From positions 1,674,001-1,738,000 of the forward strand of contig NZ_CP095045.1 of the NCBI RefSeq assembly GCF_022919155.1: a stretch of DNA of 64,000 bases, read 5' to 3'. A model generated the notes under the pieces. The model did no database searches, had not been told where the DNA came from, and saw nothing but the letters and a program-made list of their open reading frames with translations. Made by a program: the position numbers and the translations under genes. This DNA comes from Leucobacter allii. GTDB taxonomy: Bacteria > Actinomycetota > Actinomycetes > Actinomycetales > Microbacteriaceae. Below are positions 9,311 through 18,046 of the stretch, in pieces. The first letter of the stretch is position 1; every line of letters starts with the position of its first letter.

Positions 9311-9451
9311 GACGGTCCCGATGGGTTACGTTGACGGAGGGCTCCGGTCCGCACGGAGCACCGTGGCCGGGGCGGCGCGACCGCCTCAGGCAGTCTAGGG
9401 CATCTCCCAGCTTCACATCTGATGAAAAGCTGGGCCGCGGGCCCCCGACCG

Positions 9452-9485
9452 GCCCCCTCCGCCCGCCGCAGGGGGCGGAGGGGGC
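9452..9485. terminator. Strong GC hairpin between cydB and cydD
   Basis: A perfect 13-bp stem (GCCCCCTCCGCCC at 9452-9464 with 9473-9485) and 8-base loop, without a T-tract. It lies downstream of cydB and upstream of cydD on the minus strand, so it could partially terminate or attenuate transcription between cydAB and cydDC, or stabilise the cydAB 3' end. Confidence 0.5.
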
Positions 9486-9521
9486 GGAGCGGGCTGCGGA
9501 CGGCGCGGCTCACCGGATGGC

Positions 9522-9575
9522 GGCCGCTCAGTGGGCGGCGGCCGCTCAGTGGGCGGCGGCCGCTCAGTGGGCGGC
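9522..9575. repeat. Three 18-bp tandem copies over the cydB stop codon
   Basis: GGCCGCTCAGTGGGCGGC is repeated exactly three times (9522, 9540, 9558). Each copy contains the same in-frame minus-strand TGA; the rightmost is the actual cydB stop, the other two are spare downstream copies. Confidence 0.9.
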
Positions 9576-10592
9576 GGCGGGAATCGACTCGCGGGTGAGC
9601 CGCTTCCGGAAGACCCAGTAGGTCCACGCCTGGTAGGCGAGCACGAGCGGCATCGTGCCGGCCGCCACCCAGGTCATGAGCTCCAGCGTCTTCTGCGAGC
9701 TCGCCGCACCCGCGATCGTCATCGACGCCGCCGCATCGGAGGAGGAGTACATGAGGTACGGGAAGAGCGCCGAGAAGACGGTCAGCAGCGCCGCGGCGAT
9801 CCCGATCGCATTGCCCGTGAACGCCCAGCCCTCGCGGCCGGCGAGGTTCGCCGCCCATGCCGCGACGAGCGCGAGCGCGGCGACGGCGGCGCAGGCGGCG
9901 ATGAGGCCGAAGCGCTCGTTCTCCCGGTGCTGCACGAGCGTCCAGGCGAGGAAGCCGGCCCCGACGACGATCCCGCCGATCCCGACTCGGGTCGCGAGCG
10001 CGCGGGCCCGCGCTCGCATCTCCCCCGCCGTCTTCAACGAGATGAAGACGAGCCCGTGCGCGAAGGAGACGAGCAGGAGGGTGAGCCCCCCGAGCAGGGC
10101 GTAGGGATTCAGGAGCGTGAGGAGCGTGCCCTCGTAGATCCATCCGCCGTTCTCGAGCCGGGCGATCGGGAGCCCCTGCACGAGGTTCGCGAAGGCCACG
10201 CCCCAGAGGAACGGCGGAAGCACCGAGCCCCAGAAGATGAACTGGTCGAACCACCGCGTCCACCGGCGGCCCTTCCCCTGGTGCCGGTACTCGAAGGAGA
10301 CTCCGCGCAGGATCAGCGCGACGAGGATGAGCAGCAGCGCGAGGTAGAAGCCGGAGAACATCGTCGCGTACCACTCGGGGAAGGCGGCGAAGAGCGCGGC
10401 CCCCGCGACGATGAGCCAGGTCTCGTTGAGGTCCCAGACGGGACCGATCGTGTTGATGACGAGGCGGCGGTCGGTGTCGTCCCTGCCGAGGAAGGGCAGC
10501 GACATGCCGACGCCGAAATCGAAGCCGTCGAGCACGAAGTACCCGATGAGGAAGACCCCGACGATGATGAACCAGACGGTGGTGAGTTCCAT
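9564..10592 (-). CDS. cydB: Cytochrome bd ubiquinol oxidase subunit II
   Basis: Membrane subunit of the high-affinity quinol oxidase, 342 residues with multiple transmembrane helices. Seen are the N-terminal VWFIIVGVFLIGYFVLDGFD, the conserved GPVWDLNETWLI and PLVLAYQAWTYWVFRKRL at the end. The start is ATG 10592, with AGGAGG 8 bases upstream; the frame stays open further upstream inside cydA but that part is not protein-like. It follows cydA by 11 bases. The last residues (AAAH, stop) lie in an 18-bp tandem repeat. Confidence 0.95.
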   Translation of the reverse strand: MELTTVWFIIVGVFLIGYFVLDGFDFGVGMSLPFLGRDDTDRRLVINTIGPVWDLNETWLIVAGAALFAAFPEWYATMFSGFYLALLLILVALILRGVSFEYRHQGKGRRWTRWFDQFIFWGSVLPPFLWGVAFANLVQGLPIARLENGGWIYEGTLLTLLNPYALLGGLTLLLVSFAHGLVFISLKTAGEMRARARALATRVGIGGIVVGAGFLAWTLVQHRENERFGLIAACAAVAALALVAAWAANLAGREGWAFTGNAIGIAAALLTVFSALFPYLMYSSSDAAASMTIAGAASSQKTLELMTWVAAGTMPLVLAYQAWTYWVFRKRLTRESIPAAAH

Positions 10593-10603
10593 GTCCGCGC
10601 CTC

Positions 10604-12046
10604 CTAGTAGACCGTGCCGAGCTGCGCCTGGTCGGGCTCGCCGTTCGCATCCTCCGCGATCTCCGGCGGCCCCTCCTTGGCGGCCCGGGTGATGAGTGTG
10701 AACTCGACGACCGCGAGGGCGCCGTAGACGACCGTGAAGACGATCAGCGAGACGAGCACGGCCCAGCCGGGCACGCCGGGAGAGACCGCCTGCTCGGTGG
10801 TCATCACGCCGAACACGATCCAGGGCTGACGGCCCATCTCGGTGAACACCCAGCCCACGAGCGAGGCGAGCATCGGAATCGGGGCCGTCCAGATGGCCAC
10901 CTTCCAGACCCACTTCGGGCGCTCGATGTGCTTGCGGGTGATCCACAGGCCGACCGCCGAGACGAGCGCCGCGATCGCGCCGAGGCCGATCATCCAGCGG
11001 AACGCCCAGTAGGTCACCCAGATGATCGGCGCGAACTGGCCGTCGCTCGGGCACGTGAGGAGCGCATCGCCGCCGCCGCAGTAGAGCTCGGTGTATTCGG
11101 CTTGAAGGTCGCGGATGCCCTCGACGCTGCCGTCGAAGGTGCCGTTGGAGAGGAAGGAGAGCAGATACGGGATGCGGATCGAGAAGATCTCGTGGGCGCC
11201 GTCGGGCGTGCCCAGGCTGAAGACGGAGAACGAGGCGTCGGCGCCGGAGGCGTTCTCGTAGAGCGCCTCCGCCGCGGCCATCTTCATCGGCTGCGTCTCG
11301 GTCATCACCATCCCGAGCGAGTGCCCGGTAAGCCCGGCGCCGGCGAAGCCGAGGATGTTCGTCCAGGCGCCGAAGCGGAGCGCGGTGCGCATCTCGTCGA
11401 CGTACTGCCGGCGCTGCAGGTGCCACGCGGCCACGGCGACCATGACGACGCCGGCGAACATCACCGCGGCGAAGATCGTGTGGGGGAACTGCGTGACCGC
11501 GACGGGATTGGCGAGCACCGCACCGATGTCGGCGAGCTCGGCCCTACCGCGCTCCGCGTTCAGCTCGTACCCGACGGGGTTCTGCATGAACGCGTTCGCC
11601 GCGAGGATGAAGTAGGCCGAGAGCACGGTGCCGATCCACACGCACCAGATCGTGGCCGCGTGGACGGCCTTCGGGAGCTTGCCCCAGCCGAAGATCCACA
11701 GCCCGATGAAGGTGGCCTCGAAGAAGAAGGCGATGAGCCCCTCCATGGCGAGCGGCGCACCGAAGATGTCTCCGACGAAGCGGGAGTAGTTCGACCAGTT
11801 CATGCCGAACTGGAACTCCTGCACGATGCCCGTGACCACGCCCATCGCGAAGTTGATGAGGAAGATCCGCCCGAACAGTTTCGTCAGCCTGAGGTACTTC
11901 ACCTGGTCCGTGCGCACCCACAGCGTCTGCAGGATCGCGACGAGCAGCGCCATGCCGATCGTCAGGGGCACGAAGATGAAGTGGTACAGCGTCGTGAGCC
12001 CGAACTGCCAGCGGGCGAGCGTCAACGCGTCGAACATTTCGTTCAT
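10604..12046 (-). CDS. cydA: Cytochrome bd ubiquinol oxidase subunit I
   Basis: Haem-bearing subunit of cytochrome bd, 480 residues, oxidising menaquinol/ubiquinol and reducing oxygen at low tension. Family landmarks are LARWQFGLTTLYHFIFVPLT with the N-terminal haem ligand His, FLINFAMGVVTGIVQEFQFG, GHSLGMVMTETQPMKMAAAE and VTYWAFRWMIGLG. The quinol-binding Q loop is of the short type. The start is ATG 12046 with GGAG upstream; a second in-frame ATG occurs three codons later. It is the first gene of cydABDC. Confidence 0.95.
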   Translation of the reverse strand: MNEMFDALTLARWQFGLTTLYHFIFVPLTIGMALLVAILQTLWVRTDQVKYLRLTKLFGRIFLINFAMGVVTGIVQEFQFGMNWSNYSRFVGDIFGAPLAMEGLIAFFFEATFIGLWIFGWGKLPKAVHAATIWCVWIGTVLSAYFILAANAFMQNPVGYELNAERGRAELADIGAVLANPVAVTQFPHTIFAAVMFAGVVMVAVAAWHLQRRQYVDEMRTALRFGAWTNILGFAGAGLTGHSLGMVMTETQPMKMAAAEALYENASGADASFSVFSLGTPDGAHEIFSIRIPYLLSFLSNGTFDGSVEGIRDLQAEYTELYCGGGDALLTCPSDGQFAPIIWVTYWAFRWMIGLGAIAALVSAVGLWITRKHIERPKWVWKVAIWTAPIPMLASLVGWVFTEMGRQPWIVFGVMTTEQAVSPGVPGWAVLVSLIVFTVVYGALAVVEFTLITRAAKEGPPEIAEDANGEPDQAQLGTVY

Positions 12047-12160
12047 GTATCGCTCCAGAGCACGGGGAGCGCACCCACTCAGGGACGCGCACTCCCTTAG
12101 TGAGATCCGTCACGGGATGTCGTTCCCGTCGGAGCCATCGGCCGGTGGCCGACTGTCACG

Positions 12161-12166
12161 ATTCTA
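12161..12166 (-). promoter_or_regulatory. Candidate cydA -10 box (TAGAAT)
   Basis: TAGAAT on the minus strand about 115 bases before cydA, with a weak -35 (TTCGCA) 18 bases upstream. The long leader would leave room for regulation of the oxidase. Tentative. Confidence 0.4.
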
Positions 12167-12196
12167 GCAATTCTGTGAATCTCCTGCGAATTCGCT

Positions 12197-12262
12197 TCGA
12201 CGTCGAGCGATATTTCCCTCGATGCCGAGTGAGGTTTCTCTCGGCGTCGAGTGACATCGCAC
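12197..12262. repeat. Three 22-bp direct repeats in the cydA-dedA intergenic region
   Basis: Units start at 12197, 12219 and 12241 with a shared core TCGRYGYCGAGYGA followed by a pyrimidine-rich end. The 22-bp period equals two helical turns, which suits cooperative binding of a regulator on one face of the DNA. They lie just upstream of the dedA -10 box and about 150 bases from cydA. Confidence 0.6.
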
Positions 12263-12284
12263 CGGGCTCTCCGGGACGGCCCGT

Positions 12285-12290
12285 TACACT
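12285..12290 (+). promoter_or_regulatory. Leaderless -10 box of dedA
   Basis: TACACT ends 7 bases before the GTG start at 12298, placing the transcript start at or next to the start codon. Confidence 0.6.
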
Positions 12291-12297
12291 CGGCTCC

Positions 12298-12987
12298 GTG
12301 ACCGAACTCCTGCAGGCGGCGATCGAGGCGATCCAGGCCCTCGACCCCGCGCTGCGCACGCTCATCGCGGGGTTCGGCATGCTGCTGGAGACCTCCGTGT
12401 TCGTCGGGCTCGTGATCCCGGGAGACACAATCGCGCTCGTCGCCGCGATCGGGGTCGACTCCCCCGCGGAGTTCTGCTGGCTCGTCGTCGCGCTCGTACT
12501 CGGCGCCGTCGCGGGCGAGAGCCTCGGCTTCCTCCTCGGCAGATGGGCGGGTCCGCGCCTGCGCGCGAGTCGCGCGGGCCGGAGGCTCGGCGAGCGGAAC
12601 TGGCGCGTCGCCGAGCACTACCTGGGCGAGCGAGGCGGCGCGGCCGTCTTCCTCTCCCGCTTCCTCCCGGTGCTCCACTCCCTCGTGCCGCTCACCGCGG
12701 GCATGGCGGGCATGCGCTATCGGAAATTCCTCGCCTGCACCGCCGCGGCGAGCGTCGTCTGGGCCCTCATCGTCGTGTCACTCGGCGCCGGTGCGGCCGC
12801 AGGCTACGCGCAGCTCGCCGGCACGGTGAAGGGCGCGGGATTCATCTTCGCGGGCGCGGCGCTCCTCGTCGTCCTCGCACTCTGGGGCGCGAAGCGGGCG
12901 TTCCTGCGCCGGGAGCAGCGGCATATGCGGATCGCCGAGGAGCAGGAGGGCCGCGCGGCGCAGGAGCCGGTCGGCCCCGACGCCTAG
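12298..12987 (+). CDS. DedA family membrane protein
   Basis: Polytopic protein of the SNARE-associated/VTT (DedA) superfamily, 229 residues, thought in other bacteria to act in lipid-carrier flipping and membrane homeostasis. Seen are the re-entrant motif FVGLVIPGDTIALVAA, GESLGFLLGRWAGPRL, the hallmark FLSRFLPVLHSLVPLTAGMAGM and a C-terminal helix before a charged tail. The GTG at 12298 fits a leaderless promoter; the longer upstream frame is not protein-like. The TAG stop is embedded in the -10 box of the next gene. Confidence 0.85.
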   Translation: MTELLQAAIEAIQALDPALRTLIAGFGMLLETSVFVGLVIPGDTIALVAAIGVDSPAEFCWLVVALVLGAVAGESLGFLLGRWAGPRLRASRAGRRLGERNWRVAEHYLGERGGAAVFLSRFLPVLHSLVPLTAGMAGMRYRKFLACTAAASVVWALIVVSLGAGAAAGYAQLAGTVKGAGFIFAGAALLVVLALWGAKRAFLRREQRHMRIAEEQEGRAAQEPVGPDA

Positions 12988-12990
12988 ACT
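12985..12990 (+). promoter_or_regulatory. Leaderless -10 box of the App1-like gene, overlapping dedA stop
   Basis: TAGACT includes the dedA TAG stop codon and ends 6 bases before GTG 12997. Confidence 0.6.
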
Positions 12991-12996
12991 GGTCCG

Positions 12997-14046
12997 GTGA
13001 CCACGAACCCCAGGCCCGACGATCGACCGCGCTTCGCGGCCCGCCTGGAGGACTGGATCCACGTCCGCCGTTCGCGCCGAGCCGTCAGCCGCGGCAAGAC
13101 GCCCTCGGTGATCCCCTACATCGGCTACGGCAGCACCGAATGGGTGCGCGTCCTCGGCCGGGTGCTCTATCTGCGCCCCGAGAGTCGGGAGCACACGCGC
13201 TTCCGACCCGACGTCGCGGCCGTCTCCCGAGTGCGCGGCTGGCGGACCTTCACGAGCCTCTCCGTGCCGCACGAGACCGTCCGGGTCTCCATCGACGGCG
13301 AGCACGTCACCGAGGTCGTCACGGATCGCGGCGGCGTCATCGACGCCATCGTGCCCGTGTCGCTCACGCCCGGCTGGCACACGGTAACGCTGCAGGCCGG
13401 CGGCAGCGAGGCGGCCGACGCGCCCGTGACCGTCGTCGACCCCGCGGCGCGCTTCGGCGTCATCTCCGACATCGACGACACCATCCTCATCACCGCCCTG
13501 CCGCGGCCGTTCGTCGCCGCGTGGAACAGCTTCGTCCTCGACGAGCACGCCCGTTCGGCGACGCCGGGCATGGCGGTGATGCTCGACCATCTCGTGGCCG
13601 GTCATCCCGGCTCCCCGGTGGTGTATCTCTCGACCGGCGCCTGGAACGCCGCGCCCGCGCTCAGCCGCTTCCTCGCACGCAACCTCTACCCGATGGGTCC
13701 GCTCCTCCTCACCGATTGGGGCCCGACGCACGATCGCTGGTTCCGGAGCGGGCGCGAGCACAAGCGGCGGGAGCTGCGCCGTCTCGCGCAGGAGTTCCCC
13801 GAAGTGCGCTGGGTGCTCATCGGCGATGACGGGCAGCACGACGAGGCGCTCTACCACGAGTTCGCGACGGCGCACCCCGAGAACGTGGCCGCCGTGCTCA
13901 TCAGGCAGCTCTCCGTCGGCGAGGCCGTGCTGGCGGGCGGGCGTTCGAAGGCGCATCTGCACCGCACCACGAGCGGCGTGCCGTGGGTGTACGGCCCCGA
14001 CGGCGCGACGCTGCGCGAGGAGCTGCGCAAGCTGGGGCTGCTGTGA
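12997..14046 (+). CDS. App1-type (DUF2183) phosphatase
   Basis: HAD-like protein of the App1/DUF2183 family, 349 residues; yeast App1 is a phosphatidate phosphatase, but the bacterial substrate is not established. The catalytic DxDxT motif is DIDDT at 158-162 (GVISDIDDTILIT). Also seen are VVYLSTGAWNAAPALSRFL, PLLLTDWGPTHDRWFRSGREHK and WVLIGDDGQHDEALY, the remaining HAD motifs. The N-terminal region (IGYGSTEWVRVLGRVLY) is typical of actinobacterial members. The GTG start coincides with a leaderless promoter. It overlaps the FUSC gene by 4 bases. Confidence 0.85.
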   Translation: MTTNPRPDDRPRFAARLEDWIHVRRSRRAVSRGKTPSVIPYIGYGSTEWVRVLGRVLYLRPESREHTRFRPDVAAVSRVRGWRTFTSLSVPHETVRVSIDGEHVTEVVTDRGGVIDAIVPVSLTPGWHTVTLQAGGSEAADAPVTVVDPAARFGVISDIDDTILITALPRPFVAAWNSFVLDEHARSATPGMAVMLDHLVAGHPGSPVVYLSTGAWNAAPALSRFLARNLYPMGPLLLTDWGPTHDRWFRSGREHKRRELRRLAQEFPEVRWVLIGDDGQHDEALYHEFATAHPENVAAVLIRQLSVGEAVLAGGRSKAHLHRTTSGVPWVYGPDGATLREELRKLGLL

Positions 14047-15107
14047 CCGGGCCTCGGACGCGGCCGTGGCGGCGTTTCGAGCGCGATCTCACCGGCCGGC
14101 TCACCGTGCAGGTGCGGCCGGCCTGGCTGCAGCTCGCCAAGGGCGCGGCCGCCGCGATCCTGACCTGGTTCGTCTGCCTCGCGATCTTCCCGTCCCAGCT
14201 GCCGATCTTCGGAGCGATCGCCGCCCTCATCGTCATGCAGGAGAACGTCGACCAGTCGTTGACCCGCGGCCTCGAGCGGGTGCTCGGCGTGCTCGTCGGG
14301 GTCTCCGTCGCGCTCGGGGCGGGTGCCCTCTTCGGCCCGCAGTCGTGGCTGTTCATCGCCGCCATCGTCGTGGCGATGGGGGTCGGCTGGCTGCTGCGGA
14401 TGACGCCCTCCGCGGCGAATCAGACCGCGATCAGCGCGCTGCTCATGATCGCGCTCGGCGGTCTCGAACTGCACTACGGAGCCGAACGGCTCGTGGAGAC
14501 CGCCATCGGCGCGGCCATCGGCGTTGCGGTGAACGCGCTCGTCGTCGCCCCGGTGCGCACCTCCTCCGTGCACCTCGCGATCGTGGAGCTGACCGAGCAC
14601 GCGGCGGCCGTGCTGCGACGCCTGGCGGAGACGCTCGAGGAGCCGCGCGCGAACGCCTGGCTCGCCGAGATGCTCGCCCAGGCCCGCGGGCTGCAGGAGG
14701 AGCGCTCACGGGTCCATGCGCTGCTGCGGCAGGCGCGCGAGAGCTTGCGCTTCAATCCGCGGAGCCGGCGCTACCGGGAGGGGCTCGCCGAGGACGACGA
14801 GCAGTTCCAGCGCCTGCAGCGGATCGTGACGCAGGTCGTCGGCATGGCGCGCGCGCTCGCGGACAACTATGCCCCCGACCTCGTCGAGGACCCGGCCGTG
14901 GCCGGGATGGCCGAGGAGATGCGCCGCGCGGCGCACGACCTCGAGCGGCTCGTCGCCCCGGAGTCCGGCTCCGGGGAGCCCGATCCGCCCGCGCTCACCC
15001 GGCCGTTCGCGATCCCGCAGCCCAATCCGCGCTACTGGGTGCTCATCGGCTCGCTGATGGAGGATCTGCGCCGCGTGCGCGGGCGCATCACCGGCGAGCT
15101 CGAGTAG
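14043..15107 (+). CDS. FUSC-family membrane protein
   Basis: Fusaric-acid-resistance/aromatic-acid-exporter-like protein of 354 residues. It has about six hydrophobic helices in residues 35-165 (LQLAKGAAAAILTWFVCLAI, IFGAIAALIVMQENVDQSLTR, VGVSVALGAGALFG, LLMIALGGLELHYG) followed by a long cytoplasmic helical half. The family is implicated in efflux of small aromatic or hydrophobic compounds; the substrate here is unknown. The start is GTG 14043, overlapping the previous TGA (GTGA), so it is translationally coupled to the App1-like gene. The following 137 bases show nothing further. Confidence 0.75.
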   Translation: MTGPRTRPWRRFERDLTGRLTVQVRPAWLQLAKGAAAAILTWFVCLAIFPSQLPIFGAIAALIVMQENVDQSLTRGLERVLGVLVGVSVALGAGALFGPQSWLFIAAIVVAMGVGWLLRMTPSAANQTAISALLMIALGGLELHYGAERLVETAIGAAIGVAVNALVVAPVRTSSVHLAIVELTEHAAAVLRRLAETLEEPRANAWLAEMLAQARGLQEERSRVHALLRQARESLRFNPRSRRYREGLAEDDEQFQRLQRIVTQVVGMARALADNYAPDLVEDPAVAGMAEEMRRAAHDLERLVAPESGSGEPDPPALTRPFAIPQPNPRYWVLIGSLMEDLRRVRGRITGELE

Positions 15108-15244
15108 CCGCACGGCCCGGGGCCGCGGGCGCGGGTGCCGCGCGGGATCGGGGGCGACGAGTCCCGCGAGTTCCGGGACGACCGCGCACAGAGCCGCCGA
15201 CCCGCGCGGGCGGGGTCGACGGCTCCGGGAACGCGCGGCGCGGA

Positions 15245-15802
15245 CTACTGCTGGAGCGCGGCCTGGACGTCGAGGGTGATGGTGACGTCGGAGCCGAGGA
15301 GCACGCCGCCCTTCTCGAGCGGAGCGTTCCAGGTGAGGCCGAAGTCCTCTCGCTTGACGACCGTCGTCGCCGTGAAGCCCGCCTTGTAGTTGCCGTAGGC
15401 GTCCTCGCCGAAACCGCCGAACTCGAAGTCGAAGGTGACCGGCTTGGTGACGCCGCGCAGCGTGAGATCGCCGTCGACGAGGAGCTTGCCGGCGTCCTCG
15501 CGCGCCCCCGTCGACACGAAGGTGAGCTGGGGGAACTCCTCGGCGGCGAAGAAGTCGCCCGTGCGCAGGTGCCCGTCGCGGTCCTTCTGGTTCGTGTTCA
15601 CGGAGGCCACCTCGGCGCTCGCGGTCACCGAGGACTCCAGCGGGTTCTCCGCCGTGGTGAACGTCGCGTCGAACTGCTCGAACTTGCCCTTGACCTTGCT
15701 GATGGCGAGGTGGCGCACCGAGAAGCCGACCTCGGAGTGGGTGGGATCGATGGTCCAGGTGCCGACGCGGTACCCGGGGATCTGGTCTGCGGTGATGGAC
15801 AT
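15245..15802 (-). CDS. YceI family lipid-binding protein
   Basis: YceI-like lipocalin-fold protein of 185 residues that binds isoprenoid-type lipids in characterised members; the physiological role is uncertain. Conserved segments are TWTIDPTHSEVGFSVRHLAI, the KFEQFDATF strand, DGHLRTGDFFAAEEFPQLTF and LRGVTKPVTFDFEF. No signal peptide is visible, so it is probably cytoplasmic. The start is ATG 15802 with AGAAAGG upstream. Its promoter region (about 15865-15900) is a small AT-rich patch in otherwise GC-rich DNA. Confidence 0.9.
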   Translation of the reverse strand: MSITADQIPGYRVGTWTIDPTHSEVGFSVRHLAISKVKGKFEQFDATFTTAENPLESSVTASAEVASVNTNQKDRDGHLRTGDFFAAEEFPQLTFVSTGAREDAGKLLVDGDLTLRGVTKPVTFDFEFGGFGEDAYGNYKAGFTATTVVKREDFGLTWNAPLEKGGVLLGSDVTITLDVQAALQQ

Positions 15803-15929
15803 GTGCTGCCTTTCTGTCGTGCGACACCGCGCGTTCCGCGGCCTCACCGAAGATCAACCGAGGCGTGCGGAGATATATTCCTTTGCATGTAAAAAATTCC
15901 GGGCGGACCCCTCGCCGCGGCGCGCGACG

Positions 15930-16676
15930 CTATCGGGGGCGCTGCTTCGCGCTCTCCCGCGCCCGCACCGTCGTCTCGTCGATCGCGGCGCGCGGTTCGA
16001 AGCCCCCGTAGCGGCGCCGCGCGGCCTCGCCGATGAGGAAGTCGCTGATGGCCGGGTTCTTCGGCAGCAGCGAACCGTGGAGGTAGCTCCCGATCACGTT
16101 CCCCGTGCGCGCGCCCTCCGTGCCATCGTCGGGATTGTTGCCCGCGCCCTGCACGACCGCTCCGAGCGGGCGGGAGCCCGGGCCGAGGCGGGTGTGACCG
16201 CTGTGGTTCTCGTAGCCGATGATCTGCCCGAACTCCTCGCTCTCGAGCACGATGTTGCCGATCATGCGCTCATCGCCGCCCCGGGTCTCGACGTCGAGCA
16301 CGCCGATGCCGACGAGCTCCTCGCCCGTATAGGTGACGAAGCGGTGGCCGAAGAGCTGATAGAGGCCGCAGATCATGAGCATCGGCGTGCCGTCGTCCGC
16401 GAGCGCCCGGATCTCCGCCGCCCGGGCCGCGAGGTCGAGCGCGACGCGCCCCTGGCCCGAGTCCTGCCCCCCGCCGCCGATCGCGATGTCGATCCTCCCG
16501 GGGAGCGGATCGCCGGGGTTCACCTCGACGACCTCGGGCGCGAAGCCGTGCGCCCGCGCGCGGCGCGCCAGGGCGAGCACATTGCCGCGGTCCCCGTAGA
16601 TGTTCATGTCGCGCGGGTACAGCGACACGATGGTCAGCTCCGGAGCCGCGTCGTCGTGCGGCGTCGTCCCGTTCAC
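15930..16676 (-). CDS. gatD: Lipid II isoglutaminyl synthase, glutamine amidotransferase subunit GatD
   Basis: Class I glutamine amidotransferase-like subunit that supplies ammonia to MurT for amidation of the D-Glu carboxyl of lipid II. The nucleophile is Cys103 (PMLMICGLYQLFGH) and the catalytic His is at 200 (GNVIGSYLHGSLLPKNP); the GGGGQDSGQ loop is present. At 248 residues it is of usual size. The start is GTG 16676, overlapping the murT stop by 4 bases, which fits an obligate 1:1 complex. Confidence 0.93.
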   Translation of the reverse strand: MNGTTPHDDAAPELTIVSLYPRDMNIYGDRGNVLALARRARAHGFAPEVVEVNPGDPLPGRIDIAIGGGGQDSGQGRVALDLAARAAEIRALADDGTPMLMICGLYQLFGHRFVTYTGEELVGIGVLDVETRGGDERMIGNIVLESEEFGQIIGYENHSGHTRLGPGSRPLGAVVQGAGNNPDDGTEGARTGNVIGSYLHGSLLPKNPAISDFLIGEAARRRYGGFEPRAAIDETTVRARESAKQRPR

Positions 16677-18040
16677 CAGATGTCCTCCACGTCCGTCAGC
16701 TCGGCGAGCGCGCGCCGCAGCTCGAGCATCGCCGTGTAGGTGCAGTAGATGCGGCGCGGCCTCCCCGCCTCCGCCGTCGCCGCGCGGAAGACGCCGAGCG
16801 CGCGTCCGAGCTCCTCCTCGACGGCGCCGTGCTCGACGTCGTCGTGCTCGAGCCGCAGCGCCATGTCCCAGGCGCGCGCGCCGCCGACCACGGCGACGCC
16901 CTCCGCTGCGAGGCTGCCGAAGTCCACGTCCCAGAGCCAGGACATGTCGCGTCCGTCGGCGTACTGGTCGTTGATCGCGATCATCGTGTCGACGCCCGCG
17001 GGGTCGAAGGAGGCGAGCGCGAGGCGGAAGCCTGCCGGGTTCTTCACGAGCACGAGCTCGAGCGCGCGGCCGTCGAGCTCGATCCTCTCGCCGCGCCCGA
17101 ATGCGGGACGCACCTGGGAGAGCGCGGTCACGAGTCTGGCGGTCCCGGCGCCGTCGCGCGGGTCGGAGCCCGCCGCGACCCCCTGGGGGGCCTCGAGCAC
17201 GGCGCGGACGGTCGCGAGCGCGGCCGCGGCGTTGAAGGTGTTGTAGAGTCCCTCGAGCTGCAACGACGTGCGGTGCTCCTCGCCGTCGATCGCGAACGCC
17301 GCCTCGTGGTCGCCGACGGAGCGCAGGATCACGTCCGCCGGCGGAGCGGCCTCGCCGTCGCTCGCCGCGTCGGGCGGAGCCATCGCTCCGCCCGCCCCGC
17401 CGTGGAACGCATCGTCGCTCGGGAAGAGGGCGCGGAGCTCGGCCGAGAGCCCGAAGCCGCGCACGCGGGGCGCTCCGCCGGCGCCGGCCCGCTCCCGGGT
17501 GCGCTCGCCGATGGCTGCGACGAGCGGATCCTCGAGGTTCACCACGAGCTCTCCCGTTGTCGCGTCGGCGATCCGCTGCAGCAGCCGCGCCGTCGCGTCG
17601 ATCTCGCCGAAGCGGTCGAGCTGGTCCCGCAGCACGTTCAGCAGCAGCGTCGTGTCGGGGCGCACGCGGTCGATGAAGTACATGGCGTGCGCCTCGTCCA
17701 GCTCCAGGACGGCCAGGTCGGCGTCGAGTCTGCCGCGCGGCGAGGCCTCCTGCACCGCGGCGGCGACGACCCCGCGGGAGAAGTTCGACCCCGTGCGGTT
17801 CGTGAAGACGGAGAAACCCAGGTCCTCGAGGATCTCGACGATCATCTTCGTCGTGGTCGTCTTCCCGTTCGTGCCGCTCACGACGACGACGCCGTGCGGC
17901 AGACGGCCGAGCACACGGGCGAGGTACCCCGGGTCGATCTTCTCGACGACGAGACCGGGCAGCGCGGATCCCCCGCCGCCGCGGAGCTTCGCCGCCTGCC
18001 GCACGGTCTTGCCGATGACGGTGGAAACGAGATCGCGCAT
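16673..18040 (-). CDS. murT: Lipid II isoglutaminyl synthase subunit MurT (cysteine-poor variant)
   Basis: Mur-ligase-like subunit that activates the D-isoglutamate carboxyl of lipid II with ATP so that GatD-derived ammonia can amidate it. Features are the P-loop VVVSGTNGKTTTTK (about 53-65), the NRTGSNFSRG motif, DEAHAMYF, the LNVLRDQLDRFGE segment and the C-terminal DUF1727 part (DMSWLWDVDF, RIYCTYTAMLELRR). Characterised MurT proteins contain a four-cysteine zinc ribbon in the middle domain; here that stretch (about 195-260) has no cysteine and is a Gly/Ala-rich loop. The only Cys is in the CTYTAM motif. The ATG fits a leaderless promoter. Confidence 0.93.
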   Translation of the reverse strand: MRDLVSTVIGKTVRQAAKLRGGGGSALPGLVVEKIDPGYLARVLGRLPHGVVVVSGTNGKTTTTKMIVEILEDLGFSVFTNRTGSNFSRGVVAAAVQEASPRGRLDADLAVLELDEAHAMYFIDRVRPDTTLLLNVLRDQLDRFGEIDATARLLQRIADATTGELVVNLEDPLVAAIGERTRERAGAGGAPRVRGFGLSAELRALFPSDDAFHGGAGGAMAPPDAASDGEAAPPADVILRSVGDHEAAFAIDGEEHRTSLQLEGLYNTFNAAAALATVRAVLEAPQGVAAGSDPRDGAGTARLVTALSQVRPAFGRGERIELDGRALELVLVKNPAGFRLALASFDPAGVDTMIAINDQYADGRDMSWLWDVDFGSLAAEGVAVVGGARAWDMALRLEHDDVEHGAVEEELGRALGVFRAATAEAGRPRRIYCTYTAMLELRRALAELTDVEDIW

Positions 18041-18046
18041 GCCCCC

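Noticed and set aside
9564..11426. 620-codon frame including cydB
   Set aside because: The first ~278 codons are antisense-like sequence inside cydA; cydB starts at 10592 with a strong ribosome site.
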